Source: Bacteroidota bacterium
GTDB lineage: Bacteria > Bacteroidota > Bacteroidia > Sphingobacteriales > Sphingobacteriaceae
Length of the DNA stretch: 40,252 nucleotides
Assembly (NCBI GenBank): GCA_018828585.1
Contig: JAHJVW010000074.1
Span: 1-40,252 of the forward strand
Reading direction: 5' to 3'
Shown: positions 16,958 through 25,707 of the stretch, piece after piece
Position numbering within the stretch: the stretch's first letter is position 1
Layout: every line of letters starts with the position of its first letter
Notes under the pieces: generated by a model
Seen by the model: only the letters and a program-made list of their open reading frames with translations
The model's database searches: none
What the model was told of the DNA's origin: nothing
Translations under genes and position numbers: made by a program

Positions 16958-19279
16958 ATGGATTTTCTACAAACTAATTTAATTTATTTTATTCCGTTAT
17001 TGGGCGTTGTGGGTATTCTGGTGATGATTTCCAAATCCATTTGGGTAGCAAAACAAGATGCTGGTGATGAGAAAATGACCCAATTAGCAGGTTATATTGC
17101 CGATGGAGCGATGGCTTTTTTGAAAGCCGAATGGAGAGTTTTAAGCATTTTTGTACTTTTTGCAGGTGCTTTATTGGCTTATAGTGGAACAATCCACGAG
17201 ATTAATGGTCGTGAAATACACTCGAGTTGGGTGATTGCCATTGCATTTGTTATTGGTGCTGTTTTCTCTGCTTATGCAGGATACATTGGGATGCGAGCTG
17301 CAACAAAAGCAAACGTTCGTACCACTCAAGCTGCAAGAACCAGCTTAAAACAAGCATTGAAAGTCTCTTTCACCGGCGGAACCGTAATGGGCTTAGGTGT
17401 TGCAGGTTTAGCCATTTTAGGCTTAGGTGGTTTATTCATCGCTTTCTTAGCTTATTTTAAAGACATGGGCGCCGAGACCGTAAGAACTTCTATCGAAGTG
17501 TTAACGGGTTTCTCTTTAGGAGCCGAATCTATCGCTTTATTTGCTCGTGTTGGTGGCGGTATTTATACCAAAGCTGCCGATGTAGGTGCTGATTTAGTAG
17601 GTAAGGTAGAAGCGGGTATTCCAGAAGACGACGTAAGAAACCCGGCAACGATTGCGGACAATGTAGGTGATAACGTTGGGGATGTTGCAGGAATGGGTGC
17701 TGATTTATTTGGTTCTTACGTAGCCACTATTTTAGCGACGATGGTTTTGGGTCAAGAGATTGTGGTGACCGATAATTTTGGTGGCATGTCTCCTATCCTA
17801 TTGCCAATGGTCATCTGCGGATTAGGAATTCTTTTCTCTATTGTTGGGACTTGGTTTGTGACCATTAAAGACGAAAAATCTAACGTACAAACCGCTTTAA
17901 ACTTAGGTAACTGGTCGTCAATTGCCATTACCGCGGTTGCATCTTACTTCATTGTGAAATGGATGTTGCCTGATACTTTGATATTGAGAGGTTACGAATT
18001 TAGCAGCATCAATGTATATTATGCCATCATCGTTGGATTAGTAGTTGGTACCATCATGAGTGTGGTCACCGAATACTTTACAGCAATGGGAAAAGGTCCT
18101 GTTAATTCTATTGTTCAGCAATCTTCTACCGGTCATGCAACAAATATCATTTCGGGTTTAGCGGTGGGGATGAAATCTACGGTGATTCCAATTTTAACAT
18201 TGGCTGCAGGTATCATGACTTCTTATTATTTCGCTGGATTGTATGGTGTAGCTATCGCTGCTGCCGGAATGATGGCCACGACTGCGATGCAGCTAGCCAT
18301 TGACGCTTTCGGACCCATTGCAGATAATGCTGGTGGTATTGCCGAAATGGCACAATTGCCTCCAGAAGTTCGCGAACGTACCGATAATTTAGATGCTGTA
18401 GGTAATACTACCGCAGCAACTGGAAAAGGATTCGCCATTGCATCTGCTGCTTTAACTTCATTAGCACTTTTTGCTGCTTTTGTTGGGATTGCGGGTATTG
18501 ATTCTATTGATATTTACAAAGCCCCTGTTTTAGCCGGATTATTTGTGGGGGGAATGATTCCTTTCATCTTCTCTGCATTGTGTATTCAGGCAGTAGGAAG
18601 AGCAGCCATGGACATGGTGAACGAGGTTCGCCGCCAGTTTCGCGAAATTCCTGGAATTATGGAATACACCGCACAACCCGAGTATGAAAAATGCGTAGCT
18701 ATTTCTACCAAAGCATCTATCCGCGAGATGATGTTACCTGGAGCCATTGCTTTAATTACCCCAATCCTTGTTGGTTTTACTTTCGGTCCAGAGGTGTTAG
18801 GTGGTACATTAGCTGGCGTCACTGTTTCTGGTGTGTTGATGGGAATTTTCCAATCTAACGCTGGTGGTGCATGGGATAACGCTAAAAAGTCTTTCGAAAA
18901 AGGCGTATTAATCGATGGTGAAATGCACTATAAAAAATCAGAACCACATAAGGCTTCTGTAACTGGTGATACCGTTGGAGATCCTTTTAAAGATACGTCA
19001 GGTCCATCTATGAACATCCTGATTAAATTAATGTCGATTGTTTCTTTGGTGATTGCACCTTACATCGCTCAACCTGCAAAAGCGGATCTATCGATGATGA
19101 ATCACCATAACGGAATGCAAGTAGAACATGCCATGATGATGGAAAATTGCACTCCAGAAATGATGACTAAGATGAAAGCCGAAGGAAAAACTTGGACAGA
19201 AATGGGACAAGCAACCGCAGGAAATACAAAAATGAGCTGCTGCGAAAAGCCAAGTTTGGCACATCGTTTTAAGAAATAG
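16958..19279 (+). CDS. hppA: Membrane-bound ion-pumping pyrophosphatase, K+-dependent type
   Basis: HppA couples pyrophosphate hydrolysis to Na+ and/or H+ export across the inner membrane. The 773-residue, ~16-helix protein shows the pyrophosphate-binding [11 protein letters not shown] at 208-218, [20 protein letters not shown], and later [16 protein letters not shown]. The K+-site segment reads [10 protein letters not shown] (~482-491); Ala instead of the Lys of K+-independent enzymes marks the K+-dependent class. The transported ion cannot be decided by eye. After the last helix comes a 70-residue tail (704-773) with 11 Met, 4 His and 3 Cys, including NHHNGM, AMMMENC and MSCCEKP; I do not know this from typical HppA. 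The gene has its own promoter and terminator. Confidence 0.95.
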   Translation: MDFLQTNLIYFIPLLGVVGILVMISKSIWVAKQDAGDEKMTQLAGYIADGAMAFLKAEWRVLSIFVLFAGALLAYSGTIHEINGREIHSSWVIAIAFVIGAVFSAYAGYIGMRAATKANVRTTQAARTSLKQALKVSFTGGTVMGLGVAGLAILGLGGLFIAFLAYFKDMGAETVRTSIEVLTGFSLGAESIALFARVGGGIYTKAADVGADLVGKVEAGIPEDDVRNPATIADNVGDNVGDVAGMGADLFGSYVATILATMVLGQEIVVTDNFGGMSPILLPMVICGLGILFSIVGTWFVTIKDEKSNVQTALNLGNWSSIAITAVASYFIVKWMLPDTLILRGYEFSSINVYYAIIVGLVVGTIMSVVTEYFTAMGKGPVNSIVQQSSTGHATNIISGLAVGMKSTVIPILTLAAGIMTSYYFAGLYGVAIAAAGMMATTAMQLAIDAFGPIADNAGGIAEMAQLPPEVRERTDNLDAVGNTTAATGKGFAIASAALTSLALFAAFVGIAGIDSIDIYKAPVLAGLFVGGMIPFIFSALCIQAVGRAAMDMVNEVRRQFREIPGIMEYTAQPEYEKCVAISTKASIREMMLPGAIALITPILVGFTFGPEVLGGTLAGVTVSGVLMGIFQSNAGGAWDNAKKSFEKGVLIDGEMHYKKSEPHKASVTGDTVGDPFKDTSGPSMNILIKLMSIVSLVIAPYIAQPAKADLSMMNHHNGMQVEHAMMMENCTPEMMTKMKAEGKTWTEMGQATAGNTKMSCCEKPSLAHRFKK

Positions 19280-19291
19280 TTTTAAAAATAA

Positions 19292-19315
19292 TGTCAGGCT
19301 GAGCGGAGTCGAAGC
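19292..19315. repeat. Second copy of the interspersed repeat core (inverted)
   Basis: TGTCAGGCTGAGCGGAGTCGAAGC-type sequence (about 19292-19315) matches the reverse complement of 16729-16752 at all but three positions, sharing the uninterrupted core CTGAGCGGAGTCGAAG. The two copies lie in inverted orientation either side of hppA. Confidence 0.65.
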
Positions 19316-19319
19316 CTAG

Positions 19320-19354
19320 AATCCCAATCTTGTAAAAAAGGTTGGGATTTTTTG
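19320..19354 (+). terminator. hppA intrinsic terminator
   Basis: Perfect 8-base arms AATCCCAA (19320-19327) and TTGGGATT (19342-19349) are followed directly by a T run. It lies 40 bases after the hppA stop. Confidence 0.8.
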
Positions 19355-19640
19355 TTCTTGAAAAGCAGGGTTTTCTACATCTATTTGCCGATAGTCTTGC
19401 TCGTATTTGCCTGTCCGGCAGTGCTAGGCTTTAGTCACTTCATACAATTCCTGATAATCCTAGTCCTAATCTTGGTTTCCAAAAACTTCATCTTTTGAAT
19501 CCGTAAATTCTTATAATAACTTTTTCGAACAGCCTTTGTCTATTGTACTGTTCTTTATAAGGACCAGATAAGATTAGATTAAAGTAGATAGCTCTTTCGG
19601 TGTGCCAATTGACGATGCAGAAGTCGTATTATCAGCTATT

Positions 19641-20081
19641 TTAAATAAAAGGGGATTTAAAATATAAAGTTGAAATAGCGTAAATTCCCCATAAAATCAA
19701 TATCCAAATTATCACAATACCAACTGCAAACCACCATTTGGATTTTTTTAATGCTATAGGTTCCTCCTCGGCTCTTTTGCGACTTGCAAGCCAAACTTCA
19801 TCCGGAATTAATTTAATAGACAGTACAATTAGCAAAGGAACTATAATTAAATCATCCAACAAGCCAAGAACTGGGATAAAATCTGGAATAAGATCAATTG
19901 GACTTAATAAGTAGCCAATTGTTAATCCGATTATTAATTTGGCCGATAAGGGCGTTTGTGGATGTTGATAGGCATAATACAATACCAAGACATCCTGTTT
20001 CATGCGCTTCACTTTCGCCTTTATCCTTTTTATAAGAGGAAGTTTTATAACTTTTTCATCCTCATTAATCAATAGTTTCAT
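19641..20081 (-). CDS. YkvA/DUF1232 family small membrane protein
   Basis: A 146-residue protein with the diagnostic DUF1232 core LSPIDLIPDFIPVLGLLDDL in the middle, flanked by hydrophobic helices, and a further transmembrane segment near the C-terminus (WWFAVGIVIIWILILWGIYA). The N-terminal ~40 residues are basic and amphipathic. The family is widespread and its biochemical role is not established. It is a single gene; the receptor gene at 20150-22345 lies upstream on the same strand, 68 bases away, so read-through is possible. Confidence 0.85.
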   Translation of the reverse strand: MKLLINEDEKVIKLPLIKRIKAKVKRMKQDVLVLYYAYQHPQTPLSAKLIIGLTIGYLLSPIDLIPDFIPVLGLLDDLIIVPLLIVLSIKLIPDEVWLASRKRAEEEPIALKKSKWWFAVGIVIIWILILWGIYAISTLYFKSPFI

Positions 20082-20149
20082 CTGCTTTTTAACTTTCTTT
20101 ACTGAAGCTAAATTTAGGTAATTGCTTAGTTCTCTACTAAGGTACCATC

Positions 20150-22345
20150 TTATAATTTAAAGCCCAATCCGATATAGAAACTTCTGCCGATAGAAGGAAT
20201 GATACCCGGACCTGGATATTCATCCGTTCTTTTGGTGAAGTATCTTTCATCTGTTAAATTATTAAGCCCTGCTTTAAAATTCACATTTCTCAAGCGAAGG
20301 GTCAAGGCCAGATCCATCACCGTATAGGAAGGGATTAAACCTGCAACTGCATCTGCAGATGGAGTAACGGCGTTCGATGCATCTCCGAAAGATTTAGAGG
20401 TATAACTTAATAGATACGTGGCAGATAAGTTTTTGTATTTCCCCGTAATGCCGGAACGGTTAATTAATTTAGGAGCATACTCCACCTGCTTACGCATGTA
20501 TTCACCACTGATGTATTTGGCATCTATGAAGGCATTGGAATTGAAAATACTGAATCCCCAGTTTTTCTGCATCGGAGAAAGCCATTTGGTTAAATTCAAT
20601 TCCAGATAGCTCTCGATTCCTTTATGCTCACTGTCTGCAATATTGGTTCTGAAAGGATAGGGATTTCCCTGTTGATCGGTTTTTTCTATTACTCCAATTC
20701 TATCGTTGTAACGTAAATAAAACAAGCTGATATCATAATTAAGGTAATTGTTAAGGATTCCTCTAAAACCTGCATCTACGTTAAATCCTTTAGAATCCTT
20801 AAGGTCAGGGTTTACCTTAGCAATGCTACCCAATGGAGTAAGACTGGAATAATCTATCGGGCGGTAAGCCTGGGTGATGTTTCCATAAAGGTTACTGCTA
20901 TAGTTAAGGTTATATTGCAAACCTAATCCACCTAAAAGAAAACTTCTTGTTTGAGCATAATCACTTTGCAAAACCTCACTATGATTTTCGGACGGATTGT
21001 AACCTTTTACGCTCGATTGGATAAATTCATACCTTAATCCCGGCGTTACAGAAAGCTTTCCAAACTTAAATGTATTTTCTATGAAAGGGGCAATATTGGT
21101 GGTGTAAAAGTTGAGATCATATTCATATCCTGACGCTACCAGTGTAAGGTCATAATCTGTTCCAGTAGTTCCTTCGCCACCACCCTGGCGGTGGAGCTTC
21201 CCATAAAAACCTCTTATTCCGGCAGCTAAATTTCCCGAGAAATTACCGCTCTTATATTTTCTAAAAAAACGGAGTTCTGTCGTATTGTTATTGAATTTTT
21301 CATTTTCCACTTCTCTGTTTACATACTGCTTGGTTATAGGGTCAATATCATCTGGCGCACTGGGCCCACCATCTTCGTTACGCCATACCAAAGAACGTCC
21401 GCTTAAGTTAAGCGCATTTGTTAAAGAAAGGAAGGTGTTTCCAGAAATTTGATAATCTGCTTTTGCAGTAATCACATTCCACGGGGAACTGATCCAATTT
21501 CTGGAGCGGTAAGAAGCCCTGCTATCTACATTAAATTGCGCATCCGTAAAACCACCCGGCATCTGGATGCGGTTTCTTAGAATAGAATATTCCAAGCCTA
21601 ACTTTAACTTTGCAGATGCCTGATAGGATAAGCCTCCGAAACCGCTAAACTGCTTCAATGAGGAATTTGGTCGCCAGCCATCATTTCTTTTGAGCTCTAT
21701 AAAGCTGAAATAATTCATTTTGCCAATTTGACCACCTACAGCATTATAGGCATTTACAAAACCAAAACTCCCTGCTGTTTCTTTCGATGTGAATTCAAAA
21801 CGCTTGTTTGGGTTTCCCTTTTTTAATACATAGTTAATCACTCCACCAAACTGAGAACCAAATTGAAGCGAGGAAGAACCTCTAATTACTTCAATTCTTT
21901 CCACAGCTTCCAGCGGAGGTAAATAGTAAGATTCCGGATAGCCATACAAATCTGCCGCAATGTTATAGCCATTCTGGCGGGTATTGGTCTCTATGGATTG
22001 CGATGGATTCAATCCTCTGAAGCCAATACCATTGGTGGGGAAACCGCTTCCTTCTGTTTCAGAATAATTGGCACCAGGTATTCTTCCTAAAACCTGCCTG
22101 GGATTGTTCTGTGCCGTATTTGAATCTAGGCTATCCAATAAAATCACCTCGGTTTTCTTGCCCGAATAGTTAATGTGATTGCTGCTCTCTCCAAGATACC
22201 CCATGCCTTTAATGGCTCTCACATCAATGATGGTTACTTCTTTAAGAACAATGTTTTTCTTTTTTAAACTATCTACTTTTTCCTGTGCTTGTACCTGAAT
22301 AATGGTAAAAGCGACTAGCGACATAAAGGATATCTTTTGCTTCAT
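20150..22345 (-). CDS. FecA-like TonB-dependent outer-membrane receptor
   Basis: A 731-residue TonB-dependent transporter with a signal peptide (cleaved near VQAQ, residue ~20). The plug domain spans about residues 35-180 and shows the FecA-type segments FPTNGIGFRGLNPSQSIETN, GYNIAADLYGYPESYY and EAVERIEVIRGSSSLQFGSQ. The rest is a 22-strand barrel ending in YIGLGFKL. Resemblance to FecA suggests uptake of a ferric siderophore or citrate complex, but the substrate is inferred. No FecI/FecR-type regulators are in the window, nor an N-terminal signalling domain. It has a candidate promoter and an upstream inverted repeat. Confidence 0.9.
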   Translation of the reverse strand: MKQKISFMSLVAFTIIQVQAQEKVDSLKKKNIVLKEVTIIDVRAIKGMGYLGESSNHINYSGKKTEVILLDSLDSNTAQNNPRQVLGRIPGANYSETEGSGFPTNGIGFRGLNPSQSIETNTRQNGYNIAADLYGYPESYYLPPLEAVERIEVIRGSSSLQFGSQFGGVINYVLKKGNPNKRFEFTSKETAGSFGFVNAYNAVGGQIGKMNYFSFIELKRNDGWRPNSSLKQFSGFGGLSYQASAKLKLGLEYSILRNRIQMPGGFTDAQFNVDSRASYRSRNWISSPWNVITAKADYQISGNTFLSLTNALNLSGRSLVWRNEDGGPSAPDDIDPITKQYVNREVENEKFNNNTTELRFFRKYKSGNFSGNLAAGIRGFYGKLHRQGGGEGTTGTDYDLTLVASGYEYDLNFYTTNIAPFIENTFKFGKLSVTPGLRYEFIQSSVKGYNPSENHSEVLQSDYAQTRSFLLGGLGLQYNLNYSSNLYGNITQAYRPIDYSSLTPLGSIAKVNPDLKDSKGFNVDAGFRGILNNYLNYDISLFYLRYNDRIGVIEKTDQQGNPYPFRTNIADSEHKGIESYLELNLTKWLSPMQKNWGFSIFNSNAFIDAKYISGEYMRKQVEYAPKLINRSGITGKYKNLSATYLLSYTSKSFGDASNAVTPSADAVAGLIPSYTVMDLALTLRLRNVNFKAGLNNLTDERYFTKRTDEYPGPGIIPSIGRSFYIGLGFKL

Positions 22346-22375
22346 TTTTATTTAGACTAATTATAAATAATAACA

Positions 22376-22407
22376 CAATGATACAATAAACATGTATTAC
22401 AAGCAAA
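22376..22407 (-). promoter_or_regulatory. Candidate promoter of the FecA-like receptor
   Basis: On the minus strand, TTTG (22404-22407) and TATCATTG (22376-22383) are separated by 20 bases, one mismatch from the Bacteroidota -33/-7 consensus. The ATG lies about 30 bases downstream. Confidence 0.5.
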
Positions 22408-22421
22408 AAAAACTTTCTGTA

Positions 22422-22448
22422 CTTAGTCTTAATCGTAACATGACTAAG
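22422..22448. promoter_or_regulatory. Inverted repeat upstream of the receptor promoter
   Basis: CTTAGTC (22422-22428) and GACTAAG (22442-22448) are perfect 7-base arms around a 13-base spacer, 14 bases upstream of the candidate -33. The position would suit an iron- or substrate-responsive regulator, but it does not resemble a Fur box. Confidence 0.3.
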
Positions 22449-22521
22449 AATTTACCTATAGAAAGGGTCTACAGACTTATTAATAAAGCGAAATGAAAAA
22501 ACCAAAAAGCTAAGAATTGAA

Positions 22522-22555
22522 TTAAGCAATTTTGCTTAAGTGGATTACAAATCCA
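22522..22555. repeat. Two adjacent short palindromes
   Basis: TTAAGCAA-TT-TTGCTTAA (22522-22539) is followed after one base by TGGATT-ACA-AATCCA (22541-22555), both perfect. They could be transcription-factor sites or the stem-loops of a small repeat element. Confidence 0.4.
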
Positions 22556-22792
22556 TATTAATTCGTGGTTAAACAAAGCCTTGTGCCTTATATCAAGCTC
22601 AGTGCTGGTAGAGTTTAGCACTTATAAATCAACAACTTCTGGTGTGTCAAGCTCCTTATTTGTTCTTCATTCTTCCGCTAAAGAGGGCGGCCTAATTAAT
22701 GCTTGCTTTAAGTTTTCCTTTTCTATATATTTAATCCGTTATTCGGTATGGTTGTGCATAAGCTAAGCTAACTTACCTATACAAAACTTATT

Positions 22793-24415
22793 ATGAGAGA
22801 GAGATTTACTAATAAACTCCCAGTTTTATTATTTCTTTTTTTGCTGCTACAATTCAAATGTTACTCACAGCAAGCCGACCTCATTCTAATTAATGGGAAA
22901 ATTTTTACTTCCGATACGTCCAAGCTATTTGTTAGCGCATTAGCCATAAAGGAAAATAAAATTTTAGCTATTGGAACAAATGAAACAATAGAAAAACTAG
23001 CTAGTTCTAAAACAAAAAAAATTGATTTAGAGGGCAAAACAGTAATTCCGGGTTTTAATGATGCTCATGACCACCTAGGCTGGTTAATTCCCGAAGGGAA
23101 GTCGTTCGTTACACCATTCTCCGTTCCAGGCTTATCAAAGAAAGCTGTGATAGACTCCTTATCTCGACTGGGAAAACAGGCGCTACCAGGGCAGTGGGTA
23201 TATGGAACTATAGGGTTAACCGTTTTAAACGATACTAGTGTTAAGAGAAGGTTATTAGATAGCATTATACCTAACAATCCTGCAATGCTTGTTATAGAAT
23301 GGGGACATGGTTTGCTTCTTAATACTTGTGCATTAAGGATTTGTAACATTCCAGATAAAGCTCCTGATCCATTATCGGGCTGGTATGAACGACAACCGGG
23401 AACCGGAATATTAACAGGAGCACTATATGAAGGCGCACAGTTTCCTGCCTGGCAGGCATTAGCCATATCGGAGCCAGATAATCTTTTGAAAGCACTTCGC
23501 CTTCATGCCCAAGAAGAAATAGTTCTTGGCATTACTACGGTACAAAACATGAGTAGCACCTTACAAGGAAATGCCGCAAGAAAATTCTTTACACTCGCGA
23601 AACTACCAGTGAGAACGCGTATCATACCCATGCCCGGTTCTACAGATAAGGGACGGAGCCTAGCTGAATGGAATAATAAACCTAACAAGCTAACTGCTCT
23701 TACTTATGTATCCGGAATTAAGTATGTTATTGATGGAACTCCTTTGGAACAAACTGCACTAATGACAAAACCTTATCCAAACAGTAAGGGATCATACGGT
23801 AGGCTAAATTATCCCATTGATACCATAAAGCAAATTTTAAGAGAAGCACTTGTAAGCAACCGCCAGTTGATGATGCATATCGTGGGTGATAGTAGTACCA
23901 AAATTGTTTTAGGGCTTATGAAACAAATGGCTACTCCGGAAGAATGGAAACGTAAACGGGTAAGGATTGAGCATGCATCAAGTGTTATTACCACCACGGC
24001 TATGCAAGATGTAAAAAATATGGGGATTGTGCTTGTACACACTCCGCAGTATGGTAAACGAAGCCCTTTAAAACAATGGTTGGCAATGGGAATTCCGATT
24101 GCAATAGGTCCTGATGCATTGATCAATCCATACTTGAATATCATGTTTATGACCACTCAGCAAGCGGATAAGGATCAAAATATGAGCAGGGAACAAGCTG
24201 TAATTGCTTACACAAAAGGTTCTGCCTATGCCGAATTCGCCGAAAATTATAAAGGTACTTTAACTCCAGGAAAAGTTGCAGATTTAGCTGTCTTAACGCA
24301 GGATATTTTTACGGTTCCTAATAAGCAATTACCATCTACTCAAAGTGTGCTCACTATGATTGATGGAAAGATTATTTACCAACAAAAAAAAACAAAAAAC
24401 CTTAAAGCAAATTAA
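22793..24415 (+). CDS. Exported amidohydrolase, YtcJ/amidohydrolase-3 family
   Basis: A 540-residue metal-dependent hydrolase with an N-terminal signal peptide (hydrophobic residues 9-25, ending CYSQ), so it acts in the periplasm. It starts with the usual composite beta domain ADLILINGKIFTSD. The metal-binding HxH is DAHDHLGW, then MHIVGDSS, RIEHAS and the Asp in IGPDALINPYL, in the expected order for amidohydrolase family 3. Substrates in this family are diverse and not predictable. It is divergent from the FecA-like receptor and 104 bases ahead of the sulfurtransferase on the same strand. Confidence 0.85.
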   Translation: MRERFTNKLPVLLFLFLLLQFKCYSQQADLILINGKIFTSDTSKLFVSALAIKENKILAIGTNETIEKLASSKTKKIDLEGKTVIPGFNDAHDHLGWLIPEGKSFVTPFSVPGLSKKAVIDSLSRLGKQALPGQWVYGTIGLTVLNDTSVKRRLLDSIIPNNPAMLVIEWGHGLLLNTCALRICNIPDKAPDPLSGWYERQPGTGILTGALYEGAQFPAWQALAISEPDNLLKALRLHAQEEIVLGITTVQNMSSTLQGNAARKFFTLAKLPVRTRIIPMPGSTDKGRSLAEWNNKPNKLTALTYVSGIKYVIDGTPLEQTALMTKPYPNSKGSYGRLNYPIDTIKQILREALVSNRQLMMHIVGDSSTKIVLGLMKQMATPEEWKRKRVRIEHASSVITTTAMQDVKNMGIVLVHTPQYGKRSPLKQWLAMGIPIAIGPDALINPYLNIMFMTTQQADKDQNMSREQAVIAYTKGSAYAEFAENYKGTLTPGKVADLAVLTQDIFTVPNKQLPSTQSVLTMIDGKIIYQQKKTKNLKAN

Positions 24416-24519
24416 AAGCCTGCGGATAACATGGATTTTGAAGTAAGAATGAATCTAGAGAAATATGTATTATGGTTTACCTTGCCTTTTGCAAAGTTAT
24501 CCTTGCTTCAATTTTGATG

Positions 24520-25362
24520 ATTTCTCCAATCATTCAGGCTGCTGATTTATTAAACCTGTATCCCTCAGAAAACTTAATCATTTTAGACGTAAGCAATGGA
24601 AAAAATGCGAAATCTAATTATGAAAAACAACATTTAGATGATGCCGTTTTTGTGGATTTGAACACAGATTTAGCGGATATTAAAGATGATTTTGCTTTAG
24701 GAGGCCGACATCCTTTACCTGATTTAATAGCTTTTTCAAAGACACTTTCCAATTTAGGAATTTCCAAAAGCAGCCATGTGATTCTTTATGATGAAAGCAA
24801 TGGTTCTAATGCCGCAGCCAGATTTTGGTGGATGTTAAAATCTGTAGGACATGAGAAAGTTCAGCTATTAAATGGAGGAATAAAGGAAGCCGAGAAAGTG
24901 AATTTCCCCATCAACGATAAAGTAGAAATCCCTAAAAAAGTTGAACCTTATATCATCACTGGTTGGAAATTAAAAACTGCATCCATTTCTGAAGTTGAAA
25001 AAGTTTCTGAAAGTGATGATCACATTGTCATAGATGTTCGTGATGCAGCCAGATACAATGGAGAAACCGAACCTATAGATTTAGTTGCTGGACATATTCC
25101 CGGTGCAATCAATATCCCTTTTACTGAAAATTTAGATGATGAGGGTTTATTTTTAAGTCAAGAAAAATTAAAAGCTAAATACGAAAAAGCATTGGGAGCC
25201 ATTAAACCTGAAAATGTGATTGTTCACTGTGGTTCAGGAGTTACTGCTTGCCATACCCTTTTAGCGCTTGATTACGCAGGATTTGAAATTCCAAAACTAT
25301 ATGTAGGGTCGTGGAGCGAATGGAGCAGAAACGGTAAGAAAATGATTACTAAAGATGTTTAA
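24520..25362 (+). CDS. Tandem-rhodanese sulfurtransferase, 3-mercaptopyruvate sulfurtransferase type
   Basis: Two rhodanese domains: an inactive N-terminal one (LIILDVSNGK ... HLDDAVFVDLNTD ... GGRHPLP) and an active C-terminal one (HIVIDVRDAARYNGE ... HCGSGVTACHT). The catalytic Cys237 sits in the loop CGSGVTA, the hallmark of mercaptopyruvate rather than thiosulfate sulfurtransferases. It transfers sulfur from 3-mercaptopyruvate to acceptors. I prefer the start at 24520 (MISPIIQAADLL), where family members begin. The open frame extends to an ATG at 24472, adding 16 hydrophobic residues that could mimic a signal peptide. The last gene of a plus-strand pair with the amidohydrolase. Confidence 0.9.
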   Translation: MSPIIQAADLLNLYPSENLIILDVSNGKNAKSNYEKQHLDDAVFVDLNTDLADIKDDFALGGRHPLPDLIAFSKTLSNLGISKSSHVILYDESNGSNAAARFWWMLKSVGHEKVQLLNGGIKEAEKVNFPINDKVEIPKKVEPYIITGWKLKTASISEVEKVSESDDHIVIDVRDAARYNGETEPIDLVAGHIPGAINIPFTENLDDEGLFLSQEKLKAKYEKALGAIKPENVIVHCGSGVTACHTLLALDYAGFEIPKLYVGSWSEWSRNGKKMITKDV

Positions 25363-25707
25363 ATCTAAACTGTCTCAAAGTCTCTCCGAGAGACCTCGCT
25401 CCGACAGAAAAATAATTGGAGTCACCAGTAATGAAAACCCCATCTATTATTAATACCAATTTAAATTATAAGAAAATAAGAGGAGAACATTAAAAAGTAT
25501 AAGATAAAAGCAAATTTCATCTATTTTGTTAAAAAACCCTATTTTCAAACGTTTTTAACTCTGAGAATTCTCTTGCTCCGTTTAGAACGGTGTTGGGATA
25601 GTGTTAAGGCTGTGTTCTCCCTGTGTTGAAGACCTTGGAATTATTAGCTATTTATTTTTAAAAAAAATTAAAAAATAAAGCAGTGACTATAAATCCAATG
25701 TCAAACC
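25363..25707. other. Intergenic region between sulfurtransferase and phospholipase C
   Basis: These 345 bases separate two convergent genes. A hairpin GTCTCTC-C-GAGAGAC (25380-25394), enclosed by CTGTC and GACAG (25370 and 25403), follows the sulfurtransferase but has no clear T tract. A T/A-rich stretch around 25650-25675 could end both transcripts. No ORF was recognised. Confidence 0.5.

Larger units (their letters stand above)
19280..19640. other. Intergenic region after hppA: repeat core, terminator, no gene
   Basis: The 361 bases after hppA hold an inverted copy of the 16719-16752 repeat core, the terminator, and a GC-richer patch with a TGCC-GGCA inverted repeat (19408-19420). The remainder is unstructured AT-rich DNA with no credible ORF. 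Confidence 0.55.
22346..22792. other. Intergenic region upstream of the receptor and amidohydrolase
   Basis: This 447-base divergent gap holds the receptor promoter, an inverted repeat at 22422-22448 and two adjacent palindromes at 22522-22555. A minus-strand stretch near 22590-22700 reads like coding sequence interrupted by stops, but I could not assign it. Confidence 0.5.

Noticed and set aside
18226..18822. Ala/Pro-rich minus-strand open frames opposite hppA
   Set aside because: Both are antisense to a well-conserved membrane protein with clear functional motifs.
22581..22766. A 61-residue plus-strand frame before the amidohydrolase
   Set aside because: Low-complexity Ser/Phe-rich composition, no homology visible, and the opposite strand reads more like a decayed coding sequence.
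23065..23466. A 133-residue open frame on the minus strand
   Set aside because: It lies wholly inside the amidohydrolase gene, has no recognisable domain and its composition is that of a shadow frame. The plus-strand protein has a signal peptide and metal-binding motifs in order.
25380..25394. Hairpin GTCTCTC-C-GAGAGAC as a repeat or mobile element end
   Set aside because: Only one copy is seen, with no matching end elsewhere and no transposase. A weak terminator is a simpler explanation.
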